From contig NW_019775414.1 of assembly GCF_001039355.2 (NCBI RefSeq), positions 545,179-609,178 on the forward strand: a stretch of DNA of 64,000 bases, written 5' to 3'. Made by a program: the position numbers and the translations under genes. The notes under the pieces were generated by a model, which saw only the letters and a list, made by a program, of their open reading frames with translations, had not been told where the DNA came from and searched no databases. This DNA comes from Lingula anatina. Its lineage: Eukaryota; Brachiopoda; Lingulata; Lingulida; Lingulidae. Shown here piece after piece: positions 47,619 to 58,282 of this stretch; the first letter of the stretch is position 1; every line of letters starts with the position of its first letter.

Positions 47619-50340
47619 ATTTAAGCTCTAATCCCAATAAAGGATTCATGGAGTTAAAATTAAAAAAGTCGACTGCAAATGGTGGTAAAGTAATTTTTGA
47701 AATTTGCCGCTCACCTCATGGTTGTGTTACAAGCCTTCTGACACTCCGCATTGGATGACTAAGTGTTAATGGGTTTCGGTAATGTCACATTATCTTTATC
47801 ATTAAAAAGATATTGTGAGATTACCCATACCTACGTTACAGCAAAACTAATGGGCAAAACTGGCTAATATACATACATTGAACACAATAAAAACAACACA
47901 AAAACATTCAAAACATATTTACAAAATATGCAAAATTATTTAAAACATACAAAATATTTACAATGTAAAATTATAAATATGAACATCCAATCCCATCCCC
48001 TTGCAATACCTGCCATCACGTACAAAATATTGAAAAATTCGGAAATCATAAATAGTTATGTACATATTTACAAAAGCCTTATTTTCAAACCTTATAATTT
48101 ATCTACTAACATTAATAGCCTGAAGCTCTACCCTCATGGCGTATCACTTCGGGCATTACCTTCTGAATATGATCAATGTATTTGATGCACTTACCTTGGT
48201 CTACAGTGCACCAAAATTCCTGAATTCCGTCCGCCAGCTGATCTTTTGTCTTGGGCTTCGCTCGGTGCCGAATGTAGTATTTCATTTCTGCCCACATGAG
48301 TTCAATCGGGTTGAGGTCCGGATTCTCCGGTGAAGTCCGGAACCAGTTGACACCGTTTTCCCTCAGAAATTGCATAGTAGCTCAACTGGTATGTATTGGT
48401 GCGTTGTCCTGCATGAATCGATGTCCTTGTGGGAACCTAAAAGAATGCAAGCCATGGCTTGAATATTGTCGGAATATAAACGATACAAAAATCATTGGTT
48501 ATGGAGAGATCAGTTGTGAGATAGCACAGGTGAGCGGCATTCCGCTGTTGTCAAATAGCGCATAAATCGATGTCTTAGTGGGAGCCTAAAATAATGCAAG
48601 CCAGGGCTAAAATATTGTCGAAACATGAGCGGTAAAAAGATCATTGGTTATGGAGAGATCAGATGTGAGATGGCACAGGTGAACAGCATTCATCCGTCGT
48701 CAAATAGTGCTACCTAATTCACGATTTCGCCCTTATATACCTCTCTCTGATGAATGGCAAAAGGGCAGCTTCTAAAATGTCCTGATACCTTACGCTGTCC
48801 ATCGTTCCAGTGAATAGGGCAATTTCAGTGGCTCCCCTCTTGGATATACGGTACCTGCAAAATACCACAACATATATGTTTCAACTTGGTTCCTCGTTAA
48901 CAGTAGGGCTGTTTAGCATGATTGAAACACACAATAATATCACTGTACAAAAAAATGCTCAAAAATATAGCTCTTCATACGACAGAATGTACACAAATAA
49001 AGTTTCATGACCAAATTAATTCTTACAGGCTTTATTCTTGTGAATGTAACAAATTTTTATCTACTGACATTCAGCTTTTCAAAGCCACCACTTTTTTCAC
49101 AACAGTGCTCAGGTTTGCAACTTACCTGTCCAAACGTGAATTTTATGTGAATGTTTAGGTCTCGGTCATAAGGGAGGAGGCTCACTGATGTCATTACCAT
49201 CTGCATCTCGCACCACTCTTCGAAAAATGTACCTTCCATTAGAGTCCATCTGAACAGTGCACTCGTCTTTAAAAAAAAAGAGTAAATAATTTTTAATAAT
49301 TCCATGTGTAGCATTATAAACCTACTGGTACTGGGTATACTAGTGCACCAACCCTGCCCAGTGACTTTTAGCAACTTAAACAATTGTGTATTGAAAATAA
49401 ATGTTACAAGTTAACATGTGAACGTAATAATACAATTTGTGTTAAAAGTTATAATGTCCTACAAACCAGTAAAGATCACATCGTCGAACGAGTCATCAAC
49501 TACCGTGGCCTGTCAACAGAAATCTACCCTCTTAGGTCTGTTTGCATGCCTCACAAGTTGGCAGTAGCCTTTCTTATTCTTGGCCCATCCAAGTTTCTTT
49601 CTGAACCTCCTTATAGCAAAGTGGTGAATGGATAGACCTATAGGAAAGGAAGCAAATTAACACTTGCACAAGAATCCACTGAGAAATGAGTTGCGACAAT
49701 ATACTGGTAGCTAGTATTGGTTAGCTTAGTGATGAAAAGGTGTGGGATCAATAAATGTGTTAAAACTACTTTCCCTTTGCGAAAGAAACACAGTTAATCT
49801 GAGGCGAGGCTTACTGGTAAATGTACAAATATATGGGAAGCAGACTCTATCATGACTGTCTGTCAAGTTACACTTGAACCGTATGCATCAAACTGATTTC
49901 ATTATTGCTAAAAGAGTACATGTACTACTTACGGCATAAGCCGACCTAAAACTTGAAAGGTACTTAGATCTCTTACCTGTTCGCTCTTGCAATATATCCC
50001 TTGATTGCATAGAGTTCATTTCACGGTTATTGCTCATATCATGATTAATTATGTCCCTATTGTTCATCTCTGAACTGCTCTTCCTGATCTCGGGTGGTCA
50101 GCAAAGGTGTCCCTCTTCAAATCTTTCCAGGAATCTGTATATTGTGCTTCGGTGGCAAGACATTTTCGTCAGCCAACTGACGTTGGATATCCTGTATGCT
50201 GACTCCATTTTCTCGTAAAACCAAGATACGCTGGCAGGCATATGCGCTTAGTGGCATCAGTATGTCGCAATCCATGGAATGCTATGCTGGTGAACTGCTT
50301 CTGTATTTGAGAGCTCTAAAGAAGTCATATTTACAGGGAT
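47619..50340 (-). mobile_element. Tc1-like DD34E transposon, copy 1 (inactive)
   Basis: The minus strand carries a Tc1-like transposase in five exon-like blocks. HTH block (about 50275-49979): VSIQDIQRQLADENV, then a frameshift. Linker block (about 49635-49460): RRFRKKLGWAK and, at its end, VIFT. Block 3 (about 49268-49130): DECTVQMDSNGR, supplying the first catalytic Asp, and KHPYKIHVW-like residues in another copy. Block 4 (48857 to about 48735): ISKRGATEIALFTGTMDS. Block 5 (48436-48112): FMQDNAPIHTS (second Asp) and NPIELMWAEMK (Glu), 34 residues apart. GT..AG borders are present between most blocks. An in-frame TGA lies at 48384-48382. The copy matches copy 2 almost base for base. Clear terminal repeats not found. 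Confidence 0.85.
48417..48714. repeat. 149-base tandem duplication inside the Tc1 copy
   Basis: Two units, 48,417-48,565 and 48,566-48,714, both starting atcgatgtc. Each contains a version of the block-5 acceptor region (gtgggaacctaaaag / gtgggagcctaaaat). The second unit lies in the intron-like part before block 5. The same duplication is in copy 2 (from 52,564) and copy 3 (from 58,711), so it predates their spread. Confidence 0.85.
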
Positions 50341-50764
50341 ATCATTATTAGGTTGCCTAGTTTATCAAACCACTTAAGTATTCAATCAAAATTACCTGTG
50401 ACATAGGTTAATTCAACTAAAGATTTAAACAAATAAAATCCAACAATTAATTACCTCATCCATATGAACTTTTTCCATGTGCTGATAATGGATATGATAT
50501 TGCAAGATTCTCATAGATTTGGATGTTTTTCTGATTCAGTTGATTTCAGCCAGGTCTAACTCCTCTTGTTTCTCGGCTAGGGTGTAGGGCTTGTATTTGC
50601 CTCATTTTGAAGGGATGTGCACTGTGTCAAGCAGGGTCTGATCTGCACTTCAGGACTTCCATGCTATCTTCATGTGGGAGCTCCACACTCTCTTCAGGTG
50701 GTAGCTTTCTCTGTGGCGGTCCCCTAACCCGCCTCTTCTTTGGGGGTACAGGCGGAGAGTTTCC
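50341..50764 (-). pseudogene. pogo/Tigger fragment: intron plus N-terminal HTH exon
   Basis: 50,341-50,460 repeats the pogo intron seen at 44,755-44,870. The minus-strand exon above it ends at GATGAG/GTAATTAA. It resembles the N-terminal helix-turn-helix region of pogo/CENP-B proteins (KYK.YTLAEKQEE, then ...ISTW-like residues in better copies), with stops and shifts. Upstream follows a Pro/Arg-rich linker. The left side of the fragment is joined to Tc1 copy 1 at tcattattaggttgc (50342-50356). Confidence 0.6.
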
Positions 50765-50768
50765 TGTT

Positions 50769-51611
50769 CATCAGTTCCACTTTTTCTTTCTGTTAATTTC
50801 TGTTACAAGATTCTCCTTACAGGGGCTATTAATATATGCAGTAGGGTTATCATTGGCTCCATTGCACATTGCCATTTTGGAGGAAATGAAATTTTCAACC
50901 ATATCAGAATTCAACTGGCCAGGTACTATGTAAGCAGATGGGAATCTCAATGAGTTTTCATCAATATATTAATTAAGAAAAAAATCTTAAAATACAAGAT
51001 GACAGATCACCTCTGGTTTGGTAGGACAGGAGTTGCCTCTGGTCACTTGTTGTTGTTGAACATTCCTCAAACCATTCCCATACAGACTTCAAAGTTGTTA
51101 GGCAGCTATCCTCTCTGTCTTTAATTGCCCCCAGGTCTTGAATGATTGCAATGAATTTACTTGATTGCTCAAGCAGCGCAATGATACCCCTGAGATCAGT
51201 TCTCACAGCCTACAGAATGTTAATTAAAACAGCCCTGCTTAAGTTAGTCATCTTTGTATAACATATACTTCAAAGATCCAAGGGTCCAGTCACTAAAACA
51301 TTTTCTAGTTACATGTCTAGAATTTTTTTTTGGTTTTGTATAGATATAGACCCTTTAACAATGTACTGAATGCAAAAAAATGCTGATACTAATAAATAAA
51401 TTTACTTAAGAAAATGATATATGAATTTAACTATTTAGTAACTTTTTAAAAAAAAATAGTACCATATGCATTTACTAGTTCCTGCATCAAGTGCAACATG
51501 TCATTACCCAATACTTCAATTGCTAATTTGTTGCACATATTTGCTGCCTGATTTGGGTAGATGTGCTCCTGTGTCTAGTGGTAATGGATCCAGATAGAGT
51601 TCATCTAATAC
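50769..51611 (-). repeat. Duplicated segment A with an unrecognised exon
   Basis: Nearly the same 800-odd bases recur at 55,083-55,872. The minus strand has an open exon-like block (51206-50973) reading MRTDLRGIIALLEQSSKFIAI, with a highly charged middle (DLGAIKDRED) and KSVWEWFEE. It follows an acceptor-like ttctgtag. A second exon-like block at about 51,600-51,470 reads LAIEVLGNDMLHLMQEL. Helical, soluble-looking; I do not recognise the family. The repetition suggests an unclassified element or a duplicated host-gene fragment. An N at 51,612 marks the segment's right edge. Confidence 0.6.
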
Positions 51612-51711
51612 NTTGTGGTGTCCCTTTTTTGGGGGGGGGTTCCATTCGAATGAGCTTGCTCCAGCTGGTGGTACAATATCCGGAGGCGGTATCGCCTCTC
51701 TGATCCTCTAG

Positions 51712-51733
51712 TTCACAATGTTTTTATTGTGAA
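51712..51733. repeat. Perfect 8-base hairpin
   Basis: ttcacaat, six-base loop, attgtgaa, in the short spacer between segment A and Tc1 copy 2. Could be a decayed element end; function unknown. Confidence 0.6.
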
Positions 51734-51764
51734 ATATAGATCTCATACGAAGAGTTATTATCCC

Positions 51765-54370
51765 TTTAAGCTCTAATCCCAATAAAGGATTCATGGAGTT
51801 AAAATTAAAAAAGTCGACTGCAAATGGTGGTTAAGTAATTTTTGAAATTTGCCGCTCACCTCATGGTTGTGTTACAAGCTTTCTGACACTCCGCATTGAA
51901 TGACTAAGTGTTAATGGGTTTCGGTAATGTCACATTATCTTTATCATTAAAAAGATATTGTGAGATTACCCATACCTACGTTACAGCAAAACTAATGGGC
52001 AAAACTGGCTAATATACATACATCAAACACAATAAAAACAACACAAAAACATTCAAAACATATTTACAAAATATGCAAAATTATTTAAAACATACAAAAT
52101 ATTTACAATGTAAAATTATAAATATGAACATCCAATCCCATCCCCTTGCAATACCTGCCATCACGTACAAAATATTGAAAAATTCGGAAATCATAAATAG
52201 TTATGTACATATTTACAAAAGCCTTATTTTCAAACCTTATAATTTATCTACTAACATTAATAGCCTGAAGCTCTACCCTCACAACGTATCACTTCGGGCA
52301 TTACCTTCTGAATATGATCAATGTATTTGATGCACTTACCTTGGTCTACAGTGCACCAAAATTCCTGAATTCCGTCCGCCAGCTGATCTTTTGTCTTGGG
52401 CTTCGCTCGGTGCCGAATGTAGTATATTTCATTTCTGCCCACATGAGTTCAATCGGGTTGAGGTCCGGATTCTTCGGTGGAGTCCGGAACCAGTTGACAC
52501 CGTTTTCCCTCAGAAATTGCATAGTAGCTTAACTGGTATGTATTGGTGCGTTGTCCTGCATGAATCGATGTCCTTGTGGGAACCTAAAAGATTGCAAGCC
52601 ATGGCTTGAATATTGTCGGAATATAAACGATACAAAAATCATTGGTTATGGAGAGATCAGTTGTGAGATAGCACAGGTGAGCGGCATTCCGCTGTCGTCA
52701 AATAGCGCATAAATCGATGTCTTAGTGGGAGCCTAAAATAATGCAAGCCAGGGCTAAAATATTGTCGAAACATGAGCGGTAAAAAGATCATTGGTTATGG
52801 AGAGATCAGATGTGAGATGGCACAGGTGAACAGCATTCATCTGTCGTCAAATAGCGCTACCTAATTCACGATTTCGCCCTTATATACCTCTCTCTGATGA
52901 ATGGCAAAAGGGCAGCTTCTAAAATGTCCTGATACCTTACGCTGTCCATCGTTCCAGTGAATAGGGCAATTTCAGTGGCTCCCCTCTTGGATATACGGTA
53001 CCTGCAAAATATCACAACATATATGTTTCAACTTGGTTCCTCGTTAACAGTAGGGCTGTTTAGCATGATTGAAACACACAATAATATCACTGTACAAAAA
53101 AATGCTCAAAAATATAGCTCTTCATACGACAGAATGTACACAAATAAAGTTTCATGACCAAATTAATTCTTACAGGCTTTATTCTTGTGAATGTAACATA
53201 TTTTTTTCTACTGACATTCAGCTTTTCAAAGCCACTGCTCTTTTCACAACAGTGCTCAGGGTTTGCAATGTACCTGCCCAAACATGAATTTCATATGGAT
53301 GTTTAGGTCTCGGTTGTAAGGGAGGAGGCTCACTGATGTCATTACCATCTGCATCTCGCACCACTCTTTGAAAAATGTACCTTCCATTAGAGTCCATCTG
53401 AACAGTGCACTCATCTGAAAAAAAAAAAAGAGTAAATAATTTTTAATAATTCCATGTGTAGCATTATAAACCTATACTGGTACTGGGTGTACTAGTGCAC
53501 CAACCCTGCCGAGTGACCATTAGCAACTTAAATGATTGTGTATTGAAATTAAATGTTACAAGTTAACATGTGAATGTAATTATACAATTTGTGTTAAAAA
53601 GTTATGAAGTCCTACAAACCAGTAAAGATCACGTCGTCGAACGTGTCATCACCTACCATGGCCGGTCGACAGAAATCTACCCTCTTGGGTCTGTTTGCAT
53701 GCCTCACAAGTTGGCAGTAGCCTTTCTTAGTCTTGGCCCATCCAAGTTTCTTTCTGAACCTCCTTATAGCAGAGTGGTGAATGGATAGACCTATAGGAAG
53801 GGAAGCAAATTAACACTTGCACAAGAATCCACTGAGAAATGAGTTGTGACAATATACTGGTAGCTAGTATTGGTTGGCTTAGTAAATGTACAAATATATA
53901 GGAAGCAGACTCTTTATCATGACTGTCTGTCAATTAAGTTACACCAGAACCAAATGCATCACATTGATTTCATTATTGCTAAAATAGTACATGTACAACT
54001 TACGGCATAAAGTTACTTAGATCTCTTACCTGTTTGCTCTTGCAATATATCTCTTAATTGCATCGAGTTCATTTCACGGTTATTGCTCATCTCATGATTA
54101 ACTATGTCCCTATTGTTTATCTCTGAACTGAACTCTTCTTCCTGATCTCAGGTGGTCAGCAAGACCGTGTCCCTCTTTGAATCTTTCCAGGAATCTGTAT
54201 ATTGTGCTTTGGTGACAAGACGGTTTCGTCAGTCAACTGACGTTGGATATCCTGTATGCTGACTCCATTTTCTCGTAAAACCAAGATACTCTGGCGAGCA
54301 TATGCGCTTAGTGCTATGCTGGTGAACTGCCTCTGTATGAACTGCTTCTGGTGAACTGCTTCTGTATATA
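51765..54370 (-). mobile_element. Tc1-like DD34E transposon, copy 2 (inactive)
   Basis: Collinear with copy 1 from tttaagctctaatccc at its left end. Blocks: HTH (about 54315-54028, frameshifted), linker (53785 to about 53615, RRFRKKLGWAKTKKGYCQLV, well kept), block 3 (53413-53274, DECTVQ-equivalent with the first Asp, read across the splice), block 4 (53003 to about 52885, ISKRGATEIALFTGTMDS), block 5 (52583-52257, second Asp and Glu). An in-frame TAA at 52531-52529 stands where copies 1 and 3 have TGA. The 149-base tandem duplication is present (52,564 on). The right end is rearranged (tandem gaactgcttctg pieces) and abuts Gypsy integrase sequence. DNA cut-and-paste role in the live family; this copy cannot work alone. 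Confidence 0.85.
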
Positions 54371-54412
54371 CAACTATATCTTAATTAATAAACAACATAA
54401 ACATCAACATAA

Positions 54413-54821
54413 TCATTCTAAGGCAAAATCTCTTAAATGAGATGGCATCTTAATTTGTCTACCAAATCTAGATCTTTTTACAATTGGTTCCACTAACTGT
54501 GGTCCATTCAAATGAAAAGCACTCTCTCTTTCAACAAATTTTCGCAATCTATCATAATGTACCACATGAGTTTTTCCTTTTTTTATCTTTAATTTTATAG
54601 AGAGGTGGGGATACTTTGATAATATCATATGGTCCTCTATATAAGGGTCTAAGTTTCTTACTTTCTCCCTTCTTATGACTTTCATCCCTCAAATATACCT
54701 TCTGACCACAAGTATATTCACTCTCTCTCAATTTTGCATCGTACAACTGTTTCTGCACACTTTTCAATTTTTCTCGAGCCATTTCATGATATCTATTTAG
54801 GCTTTCACTTAAATTTTTCAA
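54413..54821 (-). pseudogene. Ty3/Gypsy-type integrase C-terminal remnant
   Basis: Two overlapping minus frames (54821-54552, 54685-54413) joined by a frameshift in an A-rich stretch near 54,585. They read LRESEYTCGQKVYL, then KLRPLYRGPYDI, then THVVHYDRLRKF: the SH3-like C-terminal domain and tail of LTR-retrotransposon integrases. The family's catalytic core and LTRs are absent nearby, so this is a short fragment. It takes the place that the pogo fragment has in the parallel unit at 50.3-50.8 kb. Confidence 0.75.
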
Positions 54822-54825
54822 CCAT

Positions 54826-55062
54826 TCATGAGTCTCTTTGATTCAGGGTTATGTGCTCTTTGATTAATGAAGGATTCAAATGCTTCATCCGGGTGTGGAA
54901 GTAAACCCACCATAAAGCTGGGAAATTAGGCGTTTCTGCTGACTTTTCTTTGTTTTGTGGTTGATTGTATAATTCCCAAAATGGGCTAGGGTTGATTGAT
55001 TGAAGGCTTTCTAGAGACCTAAAGATGTTGTCCTTGAACATGTTCTGTTTCCTGTTCATCAC
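54826..55062 (-). pseudogene. Unrecognised open frame, transposon-associated
   Basis: A 78-codon minus frame with SPFWELYNQP, PALWWVYFHTRMKHLNPSL. The wording is protein-like and the frame sits directly upstream of the integrase remnant, but I cannot assign a family. Possibly part of another element's internal protein. Confidence 0.3.
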
Positions 55063-55082
55063 TTCAACTTTTTCTTTCTGTT

Positions 55083-55872
55083 CTGTTCATCAGTTCCACT
55101 TTTTCTTTCTGTTCATTTCTGTTACAAGATTCTCCTAACAGGGGTTATTAATATATGCAGGAGGGTTAGCATTGGCTCCATTGCACATTGCCATTTTGGA
55201 GGAAATGAAATTTTCAACCAAATCAGAATTCAACTGGACAGGTACTAGCAGATGGGAATCTCAATGAGTTTTCATCAATATATAAATTTTAAAAAAAATC
55301 TTAAAATACAAGATGACAGATCACCTCTGGTTTGGTAGGACAGGAGTTGCCTCTGGTCACTCGTTGTTGTTGTTGACCATTCCTCAAACCACTCCCATAC
55401 AGACTTTAATGTTGTTAGGCAGCTATCCTCTCTGTCTTTAATTGTCCCCAGGTCTTGAATGATTGCAATGAATTTACTTAATTGCTCAAGCAGCGCAGTG
55501 ATACCCCTGAGATCAGTTCTCACAGCCTACAAAATGTTAATTCAAAGATCCAAGGGTCCAGTCACTAAAACATTTTCTAGTTACATGTCTAGAAATTTTA
55601 TTGGTTTTGTATAGATATAGACCCTTTAACAATGTACTGAATGCAATGAAATGCTGATACTAATAAATAAATTTACTTAAGAAAATGATATATGAATTTA
55701 ACTATTTAGTAACTTTAAAAAAAAGTAGTACCATATGCATTTACTAGTTCCTGCATCAAGTGCAACATGTCATTATCCAATACTTCAATTTGTTGCACAT
55801 CTTTGCTGCCTGATTTGGGTAGATGTGCTCCTGTGTCTAGTGGTAATGGATCCACATAGAGTTCATCTAAGA
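55083..55872 (-). repeat. Duplicated segment B with an unrecognised exon
   Basis: Second copy of the 50,769-51,611 segment. The exon-like block (55523-55275) reads MRTDLRGITALLEQLSKFIAI and KSVWEWFEEWS, differing from segment A at a handful of residues. It has one more codon in the TTT/TTG-repeat part (three Thr in a row become four) and keeps the frame open. The second exon-like part (about 55,730-55,870) has a short deletion and shifts frame. The conserved frame in the first block may mean past coding use. Confidence 0.6.
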
Positions 55873-56309
55873 ATCCCACTCAAACGCCTTAACCCAATGG
55901 TCCCACAGGATGGGCTGACAATTGTATATCAACAGTTTTCTACCTTACTCTTGGGTTGTGTGTATTCAATTTTATGTCTGACACATTGTTTTTTATTTAT
56001 TTATTTATTTATTTTGTAAAAGAGTTTCAATATTTTCAGCGGCCTTTCTGAAAATCAAACACGAAAATATCAATAGAAACAACAAGGGAGAAACGAGTCA
56101 TCTGAAATTGTGCCATTATATAAAAAAAATTACTTTGAAATTTACTCATTAATTCAAGTAAAAGGAACTTTAACTTTGAATAATAAAGCTACATCAGCTG
56201 TTTGTTGAGGCACTTGGAGTTGAGGGAAATGATAAAAGCAGTAGATTAATCTGCAGCATTCCATTCCGAAAATAAAAACAAGTCTTTTAAAATAAAAAAT
56301 GTCCCAAAC
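55873..56309. other. Non-coding stretch
   Basis: No supportable gene. Contains a (TTTA)n microsatellite of about six units at 55,991-56,014. Confidence 0.5.
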
Positions 56310-57613
56310 TCATCTAAAGCAAGACAGAATAGTATCCAGAAATCTCCTGAACCGTGATCTTTGTTTTGAAGGTTTTGGAGCTGGAATGAAAAAAAATATG
56401 TAATTAAAAACATTGGATAAAATTGGACTACAAATATAAGACAAATAATAAGCTTTTATAGTGTATGTGGTCAACAGATTTGAAATATATTCAAGTTTCC
56501 AACGGAAACCTGGTATAAAAACATACTTACAATATACAGCTATGACTCAATGGGCAAATTGTATCAAACTCTATCAGACACAAATTATATAATTACAAAA
56601 AAAATTTCTATAAAGCATTTATGGTGCTTTTACTGCATAGAATAGAACTATATAGTAGCTTGCTTTTATGTGTTGTTACTACTCAATAAATGTATTTAAA
56701 TTTTAAGAAATTGTGAGTTTAAAAAATAGTCTGAGTATATATATCTGTAAAATTTGCAAATTTGTGGTGTCGCATGGGATTTGTGAATTTCGTTTTATGC
56801 CTGACACACTGTATTGAGCCGACTTCTTTCTTTCAAAGCATTGTTTCAGACAATGCAAAACATTGCAAAAAATTTTTTCTTCATCAAATAGTTAAAGTAA
56901 TAAATTCATTAGACTCCAGCAAATAATTCATCATTAGATTTCTTCCTATTATATCTTATGCTCCTATTCTTACATGAATCGACCTTTTTAATCTCTTCCA
57001 AGCGTTCTTCTGAAATAAAAAATAAAAGGTATCAGATCTGAAGCTCAAGGTAGTTAAGGAACTATAGGGACTTCATAAGACTTATATATCTTTAGAACAG
57101 TGCATTATTATTAATCAATCAGTTTTTTAAGCACCAAAATTAAAAGGAATGTGCCATATATTATTAAAATAAATTACTATTTATAATTATTAGGAAAAAT
57201 GCTACCTCACCTGTGCCAAAATCATATTCAGATATACGAAACAATATGGCTTTTATCTATTTTGCACATAACAAGGAGAAACAGTGATGTAAAGTATAAT
57301 ACAACATGCTGTTTAGTATAAATCAAACTTGGTTTTGTTTAAGTATGAAAATGAAAGTGTCGACTTACTTTTGAATAATCCTCTTTCAAATTTCCTCTTT
57401 CAATTTTTGAGTAAATGAGTTCGATAGCTGATAAAAAAGAGAAGGATTGGAGGACACCTCCACGATGATGTCTATCTCCTCGTCTGAAAAATGACTGCGC
57501 TTTCTTGGAAAACCTACCGGCTCCACCATTGTGTCAGCTGAGCAGACGTTCACAGAGCACGAGCATTTGTTGTTATATTTCTTGCCTCCGCGTCCCGAAG
57601 AGCAGTGTTTCAA
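56310..57613 (-). pseudogene. Myb/SANT-like gene or remnant
   Basis: The frame opens at 57613 or at a second ATG, 57529. From the latter it reads MVEPVGFPRKRSHFSDEEIDIIVE, like the start of a Myb/SANT-type DNA-binding domain. It then meets a TGA near 57,386 just before a donor (CAAAA/GTAAGTCG, about 57,367); the repeated phrase ttgaaagagga at this point could reflect a small duplication. Further blocks follow: about 57013-56976 (KNAWKRLKRSIH, donor GTAAGA), which fits the third helix of such a domain, and about 56383-56310 (PKPSKQRSRFRRFLD, stop). Splice borders are good but the stop prevents a clean join. A working gene is possible if the shift is a sequence error. The promoter just upstream is strong-looking. 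Confidence 0.45.
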
Positions 57614-57626
57614 GATTACAATATTT

Positions 57627-57648
57627 ACTTCCGGGCACGACGTCGTGC
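57627..57648 (-). promoter_or_regulatory. ETS-like site and CRE-centred palindrome
   Basis: ACTTCCGG (57627-57634; CCGGAAGT on the minus strand, an ETS-family site) directly abuts the perfect 14-base palindrome GCACGACGTCGTGC (57635-57648), centred on GACGTC, the core of CRE/ATF sites. They lie just upstream of the Myb/SANT-like start and in a CpG-rich patch (57,540-57,720). Such pairs are common in core promoters of broadly expressed animal genes. Confidence 0.45.
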
Positions 57649-57744
57649 GCTAACAGCGAAAAAAAAGAAAGATACGCCAAAAATATTAGCGCAATTGCGC
57701 AAACCATAGCGAATGCGCAAACTGCGAGACGTTTCATAAAAGCC

Positions 57745-58069
57745 GGCCCAGGTCTAACACCTCTTGTTTCTTGGCTAGGGTGTAGGACTTGTATTTGCCT
57801 CATTTAAGAGGGAAGTGCACTGTTGTCAAGCAGGGTGTCCGATCTGCACTTCAGGACTTCCATACTCTCAATTGGGAGCTCCACACTCTCTCCAGGTGGT
57901 AGCTTAGAGGGTACTACATCAAATGTCATCGGTACCTAATAAAAATGTTACAAAGATTGTAAATTTAAATGCAGTAAACAACTCAAATAAGACCTGTATG
58001 TGATAAATGTATATGTCTCTTCCTAAGTGAGACACATTTATGTAGATGTATTCATGATTAGGTTGCCTA
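57745..58069 (-). pseudogene. pogo/Tigger fragment, left half of a split copy
   Basis: 57,745-57,900 is a decayed N-terminal HTH exon like those at 50.5 and 61.4 kb. 57,905-58,069 matches 44,636-44,773, the edge of the DDE exon and its intron, up to attaggttgccta. The intron's other half resumes at 61,104. Tc1 copy 3 lies between. The DDE part is too short to code. Confidence 0.65.
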
Positions 58070-58206
58070 CTGGTTTTGCTCATAAGTCATGCGACAATAC
58101 CTTTTCTATATGTACGTATATATTCTGTACTCACGCCCCATGAGAGACAATGGGTTGTTTTGATAAACAAGAAAAGCCTGTGCGGGTAGCAAACAATAGC
58201 GACGTG

Positions 58207-58282
58207 GACTCATATAGGGCCTAAGCGCACAGGGGGAGGAGTGCATATGTAGATTATTGAAAGGGCGACCCTTGGAGACAGA
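58207..58282. repeat. 76-base repeat shared with 46.46 kb
   Basis: Second copy of the 46,455-46,530 stretch, ending where the third Tc1-like copy starts to match the others. It may be a remnant of another element nested here. Confidence 0.7.

Noticed and set aside
57573-57803. Minus frame with a predicted membrane segment
   Set aside because: Runs across the promoter and a decayed pogo exon; chance frame.
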